Of a stretch of 64,000 nucleotides of DNA, positions 23,570 through 34,116 are shown piece after piece. Origin of the DNA: Gnetum montanum (Eukaryota; Streptophyta; Gnetopsida; Gnetales; Gnetaceae); NCBI GenBank assembly GCA_015680685.1, contig MNCI01027262.1, positions 763,750 through 827,749 of the forward strand. Direction: 5' to 3'. Numbering within the stretch: the stretch's first letter is position 1; each line of letters starts with the position of its first letter. The translations under genes and the position numbers were made by a program. The notes under the pieces were generated by a model. That model was not told where the DNA came from. It made no database searches and saw only the letters and a list, made by a program, of their open reading frames with translations.

Positions 23570-24320
23570 TATGAGTGGCAAGGTATCCCTACACTCAACC
23601 ATACAAATATGAGCATTACACGTGCGATCCGGTCGAACTCCGTAGACTAAGTGCCTACACTCCTTATGGAACACCTAAGGTTAATCAATCATTGTCCTCC
23701 CAAGCTTACTTGTATTTATCATAGTTGTATGGTTAAGTAAGCTTAAGACATGTGACTTTTATATCTTTTATGTTTTTATCGCCTATGCTAAGAGAGGAAA
23801 GGGGTGAAGAAACTAAGTAACTAACTTTAACTAACTAAGCCTTAATTATCCTAGCATAAATATCTGTTCCCACTTTTTGTTTCACACCTTGAACCAATGC
23901 AACGCTACTAGGATTACCAAACGCTATTTGCTCCTGGGATTACCAAGCGTAATGCATGTGCTTGAAGCGGTCATACTGAATGCACTTAACTATGAGAGTT
24001 GAGGGGTGAGAGAGATTAAGTCCTTAGGAAAGCATTTAAATGATTAAAAATAATTAAAGTCCTATTTAGCTTATTCCATGCACTGCAAGGTTTATCCAAA
24101 ATTTTGTCTTTATTTCCATACACAATTGTGTGCTTAGGTACAAAATTGCTCGAATGAAGATCTGTTCACTTTGGGACTCCTACTACAGGCACATGGAAAT
24201 TATTCTAACTTTGGAATGGAAAAATGGCAAGAGTCTAACTAAGGTCTAGATCTAGATGGAGAAAAAAGGGAGAGCCATCTCTTATTTATAGAACAGGCAG
24301 TGGGCTATGATATCACGTAC
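23570..24320 (-). mobile_element. array LTR 3, truncated
   Basis: Matches LTRs 1 and 2 from the U5 edge through the TATA core (24283-24290) and one GATATC, then stops at about 24320, so the U3 start is missing. Here it joins a gag fragment in the opposite orientation. This LTR keeps more CpG in its U5 core than the LTRs of the host element. Confidence 0.8.
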
Positions 24321-24420
24321 AGACAATGACAGTGGATGTGAGATCTGCCAATATGACCATCCTAAGGGATGTTGCCCAATAATCTCACATCTGCAAGAGT
24401 CCAGGGTATGTTCACATAGA
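24314..24420 (+). pseudogene. stray gag zinc-knuckle fragment
   Basis: Reads SGCEICQYDHPKGCCPIISHL in essence on the + strand, the zinc-knuckle end of gag as in E6 (55880-55930), but opposite in orientation to E4 around it. It keeps both Cys codons at the end of the knuckle, which other copies have lost. It is followed by about 70 bases of unplaced sequence before E4 integrase at 24492. Probably filler captured at a repair junction. Confidence 0.75.
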
Positions 24421-24491
24421 GAAGTATATCCAAAGGATGTCATTTCATTTTGTGCTCTAGTCTTTCCTATATTTTCTTACAATCCTTATTA

Positions 24492-25130
24492 GGATCTTTG
24501 TGATCTCCCTATTCGTGACTTACGCTTCACCATTGGCTTAAGGGTGATAAGGTGCTGTTAATTTATGTTCCACCCCTAAGTGTTGCATTGACTTCCGAAA
24601 GGTGAAACCTGTAAAATGGGTTCCATTGTCAGAAATTAGTGCATGCAGCACATCAAACCTATTTACAATATGTTGCTGTACATATCAAGCAATAATGGAT
24701 GATGTATAGTCAATTATGGTTGCAACTTCTACCCATTTGGTGTAGTAGTTAACTACTACAATGATGTATGCCTTGCCATTGGACATGGATGTGATGGAAC
24801 CCATAAAGTTTATGTCCCATATGTCAAAGGGCTCTAGTGGTTGAATCCACTATTGAGGATGTTCTATTTGAGTGGTCATCCCACCATCTCATTGACACCA
24901 TTCACAAGATCATACAAACTAGTGGACATTCCTAAAGATTGTAGACCAATAGTATCTTGCCATTAGGATTTATATGGCTATGCATCTCCCCACATAGTGG
25001 CCTTCACAAGGGCCTTTGTGAGCATCCTAAAGAATTTTCAATTGATCTATGTCAAGGACATACCAATGAACCATACCATTGGTGCACACCTTGTAAAGTT
25101 TTCCATTGATTTCCATTAAGTACTTAGTTC
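24492..25130 (-). pseudogene. integrase of E4 (truncated)
   Basis: Read from 25130 down. It has the zinc-binding N-terminus, then the catalytic core with a frame matching E6 (DFDIWDINF-like, then the SNGKAYIIVVV.Y-like segment), and breaks off inside the final Glu region (the GEA*VTNREITKIL equivalent) at 24492. Integrase would insert the cDNA into the host chromosome. The C-terminal part is lost at the array junction. Stops are present. Confidence 0.75.
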
Positions 25131-25349
25131 GATGAAGAAACTATTGTTTCTTCCTAAGATCCAGATCTTGTGGCATCTCTTGAGTAAGAAGGTAAGTGAG
25201 AATGCCATCATACCATTTTGATTTGATGGACACTTGGTCATTTATTGCTTTTTTAAAGAGGAGTTCATCTAGAAATTGATCAAAGAGTTAGTTCTCCTCC
25301 TCTTTGTTATTCCATCTTAACCAAGAGAGATGGTCAGTAACCACATTCT

Positions 25350-26640
25350 CAATTCTTTTTCAATCTACCATTGTGAGATCAAATTCCTACAAGATCAAGA
25401 GCCAACATATGATATAAGGGCTTAGCATTGGCTTGTTTGTTAGGAAGAGGATTACACTATGATCTATGTGCATAATCACTTTATAGCCAAGCACATAGTG
25501 CTTGAACTTTTCAAGAGCATACACCACTACCATTAGTTCTTTCTTATTTGTGGTGTAATTCAACTATGTAACCAAAATGCCTCAACTCACACGGTGGATG
25601 TAATATGGACATTTCTTATCATCCAACTATGTAAGCATGGCTCCCATGACATAATTAGATGCATCTATCATTATATGAAATGGTCTAGACTAGTCTAGTG
25701 CCCGTAGAATCGAAGTTTCTATGAGTTTTTCCTTTAGTTATTGGAATGCATGTTCACACTCATTGATCCATATGAATGAACCATCTTTGTTTGTAAGCTC
25801 AACCAATAGCTTTTCAATCTTAGAGAAATTTTCTATAAATTATTGATAGTAGCCAATGTGTCTAAGGAATGATAAGATATTTTTGACTATCTCTAGTTGG
25901 CATGTGATTCCTTAGATGAACCCTTATCTTTTATGGGTATACCTCAATCCCTACCTAAGTAATTCTATGCCCTAGTACTATGCCTTCTTGGATCATCAAA
26001 TGGCTTTTCTACTAGTGGCGCCTAAGGCTTGTTTCAACATATCTTTTCAATACTTGCTCAAGGTGATCCATGGCTTACTCAAATGTAGCCCCATAGGTAG
26101 AGAAGTCATCCATAAATACTTCTACACTACTACCAATCTACTATTGAAAAATACTGAGGACCAGGCATTGAAATTCTATAAGGGCATTACACAGATCAAA
26201 TGGCATCCTGCAATATGCAAAATTTTCCTAGGGGCTTGTGAACATTAGTTTGGCCTGATCTTCCAGCACAATTTGGATTTCATTATAGCCACTATAACCA
26301 TCCAAGAAGCTATAATAGCAATGCCTAGATATGGTGTAAAACACTTGGTTCACAAATGGTGATGGAAAATGATTTTTAAATATTGTCATATTTAACAGCC
26401 TAAAGCCAGTGTAGACCCGCCACTTGCCACCCTTCTTTGGCATAATTACAAGTGGGCTAACCCACTCACTATATGCAATGGGAAAGATGAACTCTACCAT
26501 GAGGAGCTCTTCTATTTCCTCTTTGATGATCTACTTCAACTTAGGGTTCAACTACCTCTACAACTACCTTCTTGGCTTCATGGTCAGGTTGGTGTACATA
26601 CAATGCTAGCATATCCATGGATCAATTCCAATCAGTTCAA
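25350..26640 (-). pseudogene. reverse transcriptase and RNase H of E4
   Basis: RT is read from about 26640: EWVSPLVIMPKKGGKWRVY, then FSFLDGYSGYNEIQI-type sequence, then FMDDFSTYGATF with the catalytic Asp pair at about 26050-26090, then LKRYVETSL and IVLGHRI. RNase H follows to about 25350, with QLNYTTNKKEL-type sequence and a His/Asp segment. The FMDDF..YG form is typical of the Athila/Tat branch. At least five in-frame stops. Confidence 0.85.
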
Positions 26641-27099
26641 TATATGACCAAGAAAAGGTTGTTGGCCATTTTTTGACCACCTCCAATAGCTTTTCTTTTT
26701 ATTTTGGAGCAAGATTTGCATTGATTATGACCAACTTGTCATTTTTTAAAAATGCATACTCCATACTGGCTAGTAGAGTTTCTAACTATAGGGGCTCTAG
26801 CTTGAAATTATCAGGGATTTCCAACTCTCACCAATAAGTATCATCAAATACCAAAGAGTTGGTGATGAACTTGCTCAAGTTCATCCATGCCCTTGACATA
26901 AGCACATGTTAGGCTCACAAATGGTTCCATGCATAGTGTGTTGCTATCAAAGTTAGCTCTTAGCCACTAGGTGCCCTCTTGTTTTATGGCTACTACATAC
27001 AAGCACCTTTGGATATCAATTTCATGTGCACACTAATGTACTTTTAATCGACCAAATTTTCTACATGCAATTACATACATTATTTTTGTATCGCTTCTT

Positions 27100-27430
27100 C
27101 TCAATTCATTCAAATTTGTTCTCCTTGGAGATTTTTAAGGAGAGGTCCCTAATGTCCATTCGTGCATCAACAATGCTTAACCATGCATGTGTCAAAATGT
27201 TGGGAAATTCACCTTTGCAATTTTCTACCTTGATCACTAGAAAATCAGCAAAATAGGACCACCCACAAACTGTAGTCATAATGTCCTCTACTAATCCCAA
27301 ATGGATAGTGATTGAATGGTTTTCTAATTCCAAATGGACATTGCTCTTCTTAAGAGGTGGTAGGTTCTAGGCCTTGTACATAAGAGGAATTTCCAGGTTA
27401 GATCTCTTCATGGGAAGGTTGCCAACCTTG
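27100..27430 (-). pseudogene. protease region of E4, active site deleted
   Basis: Matches the E6 protease region from MYKA and NLPPLKKSN through LGLVEDI and the WLS..DARMDIRDLSLKIS segment. The stretch that should carry the catalytic Asp-Ser/Thr-Gly is missing: NLEIPL joins straight to MYKA. Retroviral-type aspartic proteases need that triad to cut the polyprotein, so this copy is dead by deletion as well as by stops. Confidence 0.75.
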
Positions 27431-27719
27431 ATCCAATTAGAAACAACATGAGCTAAAATCATAGTGTGGATCTAAGGTAGCTTTGGTTTGAAGGATCTTT
27501 GAATGTGTTTGGTGTAGAGGATGAGGATGCTAGAGATATAGGACAACCAATTACAGTAGGTTATGAGGGTTTGGAAGGACTGTTGGGTTAAAAAAGTGGT
27601 CATTTCCTAGATCGATTGTCTAACCCACTTGGCTAAAAGGCCAGTTGTAAATTTATAGACCTCAAATAATTTCATTACTATGATTGTGGAAAAATTTCAC
27701 CCTGCATGGATGAAGCAAA

Positions 27720-29888
27720 AGGTAACTAGGTTAAGGGCAGAGGGATGTGTGTAGATGAATGAAAAGGATGGTATGGATATGGGTGCTTCCCTCAAGTAGA
27801 TGGTGAATGAGTTCAATGATACTTTGGAGGATAATAGTGATGTTGGAATGAGGCATGGCTTGCATATCTTCGTAGAAAAATAGGTTGCTAAACATAGTAC
27901 CTGTATGCATCTTGTTGCCTATAAGGGTACTACTAGCTTGGCGGTGGCTTTTCCCATGACTATGATTGCTTCCACTATTGGTATTTCTCATATGATTATG
28001 ATGGAGCTCCATTTGGATAGTAAGCTTGTTGTTGCTGGTGGAACTACCTTGGATAACCTTGAAGATAAGGCAATCATTTGGGTGTTTTCCTTTGTGCTAG
28101 TTGAGGATTCAGTGTGTATACCCTAGACTCTTGTAAGTGTGAAACCACAGGGAAACATCCCATAGGATGGTCATATTGACAAATGTTACATCCAACATCA
28201 CCATCGGAGTCTATCTCCACAACTTCTTCTATTGTAGTAGCTTTGCCCTTACCCCTTTAGTATGCACGTTTAACTTCTTTTCACCTCCTATGATTGTGAT
28301 TACTATTCTACTCTTTGGATTCTTCAACAATTCTCATAACAGTTTGAAAATTTTCATCCAAAGAGTTCCATAATTTATCAACCTTTGCTAAAATATTGTA
28401 AATAGATTTTTGGATGGACAAGGTTTTCCTATTCACCACCTTGTTAAGTGATGACTCCTCCTCATCACAGAATCAGACCTCCCTTTTCTTAATGAAGGGA
28501 TTCCTATTATCTTCTTTTACACTTTCCCTTTTTCTCAACCCATTTTCTTCTTTTGCTACTTGCTCTATCAACCTTTATATCTAATGAGTTCTTAGTTCAA
28601 ATAGTCTCCCTTGGGCATAAATCCCAAGAGTTCTTCCAGTTTTTTCTCTAATCCCATCTATGATGTTGCAGAGTTATTCTCTCTGAGAATAACCATGGCC
28701 AAGGCATCAATGTAAGAGAGAATAATATCTACCCATAGCCTTAGATTTACCTTCTTAGATTAGACACTCTAGAGTAAATTTGGTATTTATCATTAAATAG
28801 TTCTAGCATGGTACTCCATCTGTAGATAGATTCCAACTCTAAGGACTAGTACTAGCTCTTTGCCTCATTGATGAGTGTCTTGGGAAATAGCTTCAATTTC
28901 TATCATGCATTCTCTATGTTTTGTAAGGCACAGCATCATGAAAGGCTTGTATATGGTTTTGTGGATGAAAGTTATATTCCCCCCTTAAATCTTGTCATAT
29001 TATTCATATCTAAGCACTTGATCTAACTATCTTTCACATGCCTGGTTGGAATCTTGACTACCTCTACAATGTTAAGCATTTTTTGAGTTTCCAATAAAGG
29101 CTCATCATCATCATTATTTCATTGTTTCCAATGATGTCCTCTATTACCCCTCCGATTATTGTGGGCATGGAAATCAATATTATTATCCTACTACTCACCT
29201 CCATCATGATTTTTTCTTCTGCAACATTTTTTAGAATCAGAAGAAGAGGAAGAAGAAGATGTATATGAAGAGGGAAAAGAATGAGGAGGATTGCCACCAC
29301 CATGATATCTACCAAATTCCCTTCAATTGTCACAACCATGTTCATTATGTTTCTTATCATTTTAACACTTATCTGAACCTAACCTTGACTACCATCTTTA
29401 CCTGAACTTGGTTTGTTGATAGTGGAATGTAGATTCAGGTTTAGACCCCTATCAATAGTAATGAGGGGTGGACAATTTTCATGTTGAGAGCCCCTAGAGA
29501 GAGGGTCCTCATTATCATTTTTTTTCAATAGGAATAAGGGATTGGTAAACTATTTTCCCTTCACAAACTCATGTTGCTTCTCCTAGTGTCAATCTCTCCT
29601 ATGTTGTGTGTTAGTGGGATGGTAGTCCTAGTAATCATAATCATGCACAACGTACTCCTCTTGAAGATCTTGGATGTCTAACTTCTTAAGAGTTTGAAGT
29701 TGCATCATGGGCACAGATCGATCAAGAGGCATTACAATGTTTCCTTCTATATCACGCCATCGTAGTTGTTCATCTTGATGTAGGATGAAGGTGACATCAA
29801 GAACATACTCATCTAGATGAGTATATACCACCCTGCATTCATGTGGGACCAATGATTTAGCATCATCATGCTTATGAGAAGAAGACAT
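27720..29888 (-). pseudogene. gag of E4 (degraded)
   Basis: Start ATG at 29888 (MSSSHKHDD), open to about 29628 with the group's N-terminal block FILHQDEQLRWRDIEGNIV. Further down are the retrotransposon gag domain, in broken frames, and a zinc knuckle CNICQYDHPMGC at about 28160-28195. A Pro/Gln/His-rich tail runs to about 27720. Gag forms the particle that holds element RNA. The N-terminal block is conserved in E2, E4 and E6 but absent from E5. Confidence 0.8.
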
Positions 29889-30019
29889 TTTGCAAACAAA
29901 TAAAATATCAGTGTGCTCTTGTAATTATATTATTTGAGAATTATCTTGACCTTAGGGCTCATCCAACGATGTTAATGATGTTCACTAATCCTAAATAGCA
30001 CACATTTCAACAAAAGGAC

Positions 30020-30038
30020 TCCTAAGCAATGGCGCTAA
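30020..30038 (-). promoter_or_regulatory. primer-binding site of E4
   Basis: On the - strand TTAGCGCCATTGCTTAGGA directly follows the 5' LTR. It is close to the complement of the tRNA-Asp 3' end (TGGCGCCGTTGCC...), differing mostly by transitions. Confidence 0.8.
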
Positions 30039-30936
30039 TCATGAGTGGCAAGGTACCCCTATGTCCAACCGTATGAATCACAAAGTGTTCATGCACAATC
30101 CAATCAAATTCTGTGGACTTTATAGTTTTCTAGTGCACTAGTTCTCTAAGAAGTGAACTTGGTGTTGAGAACATTTTTTGTCTTCCCAACTACACTTATG
30201 AAGCTCAAGGTTATGGTTTAGGTACATGATTTTTATCATTTTTTTTATGATTTTGGTACTTCAAATAAATAGGATAAGGAATAAAGTAAATTAATGTCTA
30301 CTTTAATATAATTGACTAACTATTGTGTACCTAGTCCTAACATAAGTATCCAGTCCTACTTGCCATACACATCATGAACACATATAATGTTGCTAGTTTA
30401 CCAAGCATTAAGCACTGCTGGGATTACCAAACATCATACACATGGTCAAAGTAGTTGTACTTATGTGTTTACTTAATCGCTATTTTAGTTATGTTGCTTA
30501 ATTACTTAATTAGCTTAATTACTAAGGAACATTGAATAAATGATTGAAAGCATTAAACACATGAATAAAACATGTAAGCTATACAGAATGCTGCAAGGTT
30601 TATCAAGAAGCTTGTCTTTATTGTCACACACATTGTCATGCTCAGTTCCAATATTGCTCAAATAAAGATCTATACACTTAATGACTCCTGCTGTAGGCAC
30701 TCAAGCAAGTATTCTAACTTTCAAATGGAAGAACTGCAAGAGCTTCATCACAACTATGACAAAATGATGCCTAAACATGGTGGGTTGGCATGTATTTATA
30801 GGCAAGAATAGACCCTGCATCGATGGGGCCACATCAATGCATCAAATGATGTATCAAAGGGACCTAGTTAATGGGGCCCAGTTGACGGGGCTTAGTTGAC
30901 AAGGCCTCGTTGACATGGCCAATCCGTAACTCATCA
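30039..30936 (-). mobile_element. 5' LTR of E4
   Basis: 898 bases. The U3 edge on the - strand is TGATGAGTTACGG. The motif array (30830-30925) contains TCAACGAGGCC, TCAACTGGGCCC and CATCGATGGGGCC-like units. TATA core at 30793-30800 (CTATAAATACATG on the - strand). The U5 edge is at 30039 and touches the primer-binding site. Confidence 0.88.
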
Positions 30937-30941
30937 ATAGC
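30937..30941. repeat. target site duplication of E4 (right copy)
   Basis: ATAGC directly after the LTR edge TCATCA, equal to 13569-13573. Copia integrase reading resumes beyond it. Confidence 0.88.
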
Positions 30942-31390
30942 CTTTTTCTTTCTAAATCTAATTGTAAATTCTTAAGAAATGATCAAATACCCCATCCTTA
31001 TGATATAAAAAGGTGACCCAAGTAAAGTAAGAGTAATCATCAACAATAGTTAGAAAATACCTTTTCTTTCCCAAACTAAGTGTTTGAGAAGGACAAACTA
31101 GATCCATGTGAAGTAAATCTAAGGAATGAGAGGTAAATATATAATTTTTCTTACCAAACCTTACCCTTGTTTGCTTTTCCTTTTGGCATGCTTCACAAGT
31201 GTTTAAATTGAAGTCTTTAAGTTTGGGTAATCCATGAACCATGTCTTTTTTCACTAAGGTTTGATGAATTTCCTTATTTATATGTCCTAGCTTTCTATTC
31301 CACATACAAGCATGATCTATATTACTAATTAAAACTTGGATTCAAGGTTAGGATCATTTCAAAAACAATAGTGTAAACATTATCTTTTCT
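30942..31390 (-). pseudogene. copia pre-integrase and integrase N-terminus of E3
   Basis: MWNRKLGHINKEI (the W..RLGH pre-integrase motif), then the zinc-binding segment ending CEACQKEKQ, then LDLLHMDLVCPSQ and the core start FLTIVDDYSYFTWV with its catalytic Asp. The frame is clean from 31305 to 30958, then stops appear. It is cut by E4 after FDHFLRIYN; the continuation is at 13573. Confidence 0.9.
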
Positions 31391-31930
31391 AGCTCCTTCT
31401 ATCACAATGTTTCCAGTGGTTGTCTTTTATTATATAGGTTTCTTTAGAAAAAATAACATCAAAATTTGAATCGCAAAGTTGACTAACACTTATAATATTA
31501 TGCTTTAATTCTTTGACAAAGAACACTTTATTTATAGTAGCTTGTCCCTTACCTTTTCCTCCTATGGTACTAATACCTGTTATAGGTGCTTCCATGCCAT
31601 CTCCAAAAGTGACGTTTCCACAATTTTGTTCTGTGAAGTAGGTAAACTAAGTTTTCTTTCTCAAGATAAGAACATTTATCATTAAGAGCTAGACTCTTTA
31701 TTTCTTTGTCATGTAAGATATCTTGCATTTCAAGGCATAAACTTTGAAAAGAGATAATTTCACTACAAAGTAACTCATACCTTTCTACAAATGAGTTTTC
31801 ATTCATTTTATGATGATTTTTATGATTACTTGACCTTCTCTTTTTATCTAAATTTTGATGTATATTATCATCCTTGCAATCAATATCTCTTCTAGAGGCT
31901 ACATGGCCTCTACGGTTACTTATCAAACTA
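31389..31930 (-). pseudogene. copia gag-pol junction of E3 (remnant)
   Basis: From 31926 a charged, Lys/Asn-rich reading with a Leu/Glu heptad segment (ERYELLCSEIISFQSL) resembles the spacer between gag and protease in SIRE elements. Then VTFGDGMEAPITG and VKELKHNIISVSQLCD, the usual end of copia protease. The catalytic part of protease and nearly all of gag are missing. The two readings are in different frames. Confidence 0.7.
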
Positions 31931-32080
31931 AAAATAGAAGAAGTAATAAAAGACTTACCTTTACTAATGTAGCATAGAGATTGAATGTAGCAGTTGATGA
32001 AGCATATTACTTCATTTTTCTATTTGATTTTGACATTTGTTGTCTCTTCCATATTCATGTTGAGTTATCCATGTGAGATG

Positions 32081-32097
32081 ACCAAGTTCCAATACCA
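32081..32097 (-). promoter_or_regulatory. primer-binding site of E3
   Basis: TGGTATTGGAACTTGGT on the - strand, next to the 5' LTR. It resembles the initiator tRNA-Met site of copia elements (TGGTATCAGAGC) with a few changes. Confidence 0.7.
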
Positions 32098-33183
32098 CTT
32101 AAGAATCGAGAACTTATAAGGGGGGATGAATAAGTTCCCATTGAAATCAAACGTGCCACAAAAAAACACAAAATTTCACATGGTTTCTCAACTTGGCTAT
32201 TTCACACTTAGAGGGTAGAATCCATGCACGCTTTCAAACTTTGTTGCTTAATCAAATGTGGTTTGAAGGGTACCACACCCTATACAATCTCTAAGCTCTA
32301 CATTAAAGTGTGGTTTATCACTACAAAACCAATCAATCCCACAAGCTCGCAACAAGCTTAGAATGTGGGTTTTAAGGATTCAATAATCTTTACAAAATTG
32401 AGCTTTACTCCAGAGTATTTTGATGCTACAAAACCACTCAACCCTGCAAGGTCCCAACAAGCTCAATGTGGTTTCTTTCTTACAAGAAGGACATCAACCT
32501 TGCAGGGCAATTACAAAAAAGAACAAGGTACAAGGAAAGAATGTAACGATAATTACAAGTCCTTGTCATTAAAGCTTAATTGAACATACAACCAAGAAAA
32601 TAATGTAGTAATGAAGAGCAAGAATAGAAAAGCATAGATATGAAAATGATTGCTTTAGTGTGAATAATCCTTACTCTATTCCTAAGAATTTGATATCTTC
32701 TTATCATTTGGCAGTTTCTAAAAATTCCTCAAAATTTGTGCAATGCCTACCTAATAGTTAATGTAGACATATCCTTCAAAGTTGGGATGTCTACCTAAGA
32801 ATGGCCTCTATTTAGGAGAGACATCTTGCTGAATAATGGAACATCTCTTATGGGACATCTCTATGGAGACATCTACTATTTCTAAGAGACATCTCCTCAA
32901 TTCCTGGACTTTAATTTCTTAGGCTTCCTCTCATCAATTTTTCTTCTTCTCCGTCTTTGGAGCATCTTCATTTGGTTTGTAGTCTTCGATTTTAGCCCAT
33001 GCTCATTCATCCTCTCATCTTGACTCATATGATCTTGACTTGTCATTTTGTTGTAAATCTCATTTCCCTTGAGTCCTTGGCATCTTGTTGTGGAGTTCTT
33101 GTTCATGTCTTGTAAACACATTATCCACAACAAACACTTTATGTTCTCCATTTTCCTTAAGGTTTTGACATACCAAAAGGTCA
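32098..33183 (-). mobile_element. 5' LTR of E3
   Basis: About 1.09 kb. The U3 edge on the - strand is TGACCTTTTGG at 33183. The motif array GAGACATCT lies at 32765-32895. The U5 edge is near 32098 by position of the primer-binding site, without a clean CA end. It pairs with 10296-11065. The short frame at 32365-32583 is LTR sequence, not a gene. Confidence 0.82.
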
Positions 33184-34116
33184 ACATTCTTTACCTATGA
33201 TACCACCTTTAAGAAATCCTTGGTCTATTTGGAGCAAGTGGTTCAATGATGTAAAGAAACCAACTTGAAGTTCAATTGGTAGAAAAGCCATCTAATGGTC
33301 TAAAAAGGCATTATGTTGGGGCACAAAATTTCAAGCAAAGAAATCAAGGTGGATCCAAAAAAGTACAGGTCATCCAAGGAATCACCAAGCAACCTAAAAT
33401 GGTGAAAGATATATGGTCATTCCTTGGCCATACTAGTTATTATAGGCAATTCATTGAGAACTTCTCAAATATTGCTAAACCTTTGGTTGAACTAACTAAG
33501 AAGGATGCACCTTTTACTTGGACCAAGAAATGTGAGAATATATTCCAATAGTTAAAGTAGAAGCTCATAGAAACTCCTATTCTACATACTTCAGATTGGT
33601 CTAAGCCATTTCACGTTATGAAAAATGCATCCAATTATGCTTTGGGGACTGTGGTTACATAATTGCATGATTAGAAATGTCCTTACTACATCCATTATGC
33701 AAGTCAAAGCATTGTGGGAGCACAATTGAACTACACCACCACAAAGAAGGAGCTCATGGTAGTGATGTACACCTTAGAAAAATTCAAGCAGTGGCTAGTA
33801 ATTCCACAGGAGTTCAATCTCATCATGGTGGATAGAAAGGGAACCAAGAATGTAGTCACTAACCACTTATCTCAATTACGATGGGATAGCAAAGAGGATG
33901 AGGGACCTTTATTTGACCAATTTCTAGATGAGCTTCTCTTTGTCAGACTTATTAAAATGCAAAGTTGTAAGGGTACTGACTAGTACAAGGATTTCCTCTA
34001 CTATCTACTCACTCAAGAGATGTCGCATGAATGGGACAACAAGAAGAAACAATAGTTTTTAACCAAGACAAATGTTATATGAAAATTCAAGGCAACATTT
34101 ACAAGGTGTGGTCAAA
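33184..34116 (+). pseudogene. RT end and RNase H of E2
   Basis: Continuation of E2 after E3. RT thumb: FLGHTSYYRQFIENFSNIA and LVELTKKDAPFTWTKKCE. RNase H: SKPFHVMKNASNYALGTV (the catalytic Asp of D-A-S is now N), SIVGAQLNYTTTKKELMVV, then NHLSQLRWD. About 75 bases present in E6, including the H..D motif segment, are missing after EKFKQW. Similarity to E6 ends near 34116, before integrase. Several stops. Confidence 0.85.

Larger units (their letters stand above)
19041..24320 (-). mobile_element. tandem array of short non-autonomous LTR elements
   Basis: Three LTRs in the same orientation separated by two interiors of 1.45 kb. Repeat period is 2258 and 2271 bases, and the two full units are very similar throughout. 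The interiors have no gag or pol. They match the conserved noncoding block of the larger elements, so the unit looks like a gypsy element reduced to LTR, 3' noncoding region and purine run. The array separates E4 integrase from the E4 3' region. Unequal recombination between LTRs would explain the head-to-tail copies. Confidence 0.8.
13574..30936 (-). mobile_element. Ty3/gypsy element E4 nested in E3 integrase
   Basis: 17.4 kb, LTRs at both ends, flanked by ATAGC. On the - strand the order is: 5' LTR (30936-30039), primer-binding site, gag, protease, RT, RNase H, integrase (to 24492), a foreign array (24320-19041), conserved noncoding block, internal promoter-like array, extra ORF (17528-14640), purine run, 3' LTR. 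The RT reads FMDDFSTYG, as in the Athila/Tat branch of gypsy, and the primer-binding site fits tRNA-Asp, also an Athila trait. All frames carry stops. Confidence 0.9.
10296..33183 (-). mobile_element. Ty1/copia element E3, SIRE-like, split by E4
   Basis: 5' LTR at 32098-33183, primer-binding site at 32081-32097, pol pieces at 30942-31930 and 11300-13573, polypurine tract at 11066-11084, and 3' LTR at 10296-11065. The RT motif IYVDDIIFGTTN (about 12208-12245) and the AAAGGAGGGAGAT polypurine tract fit the SIRE/Maximus lineage. Most of gag is missing: only about 160 bases separate the primer-binding site from the first recognised pol-proximal reading. Excluding E4, the element is about 5.5 kb. 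Confidence 0.88.
7473..34116 (+). mobile_element. Ty3/gypsy element E2, split by E3
   Basis: 5' LTR at 7473-8335, decayed primer-binding site, gag to about 10295, then a break. Reading resumes at 33184 inside the reverse transcriptase and runs through RNase H to about 34116, where similarity to E6 stops. Relative to E6, about 1.7 kb (end of gag, protease, first part of RT) is missing at the break. Because the left LTR of E3 is also shortened at exactly this edge, a deletion across the left junction after E3 inserted is the simplest reading. Confidence 0.75.
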
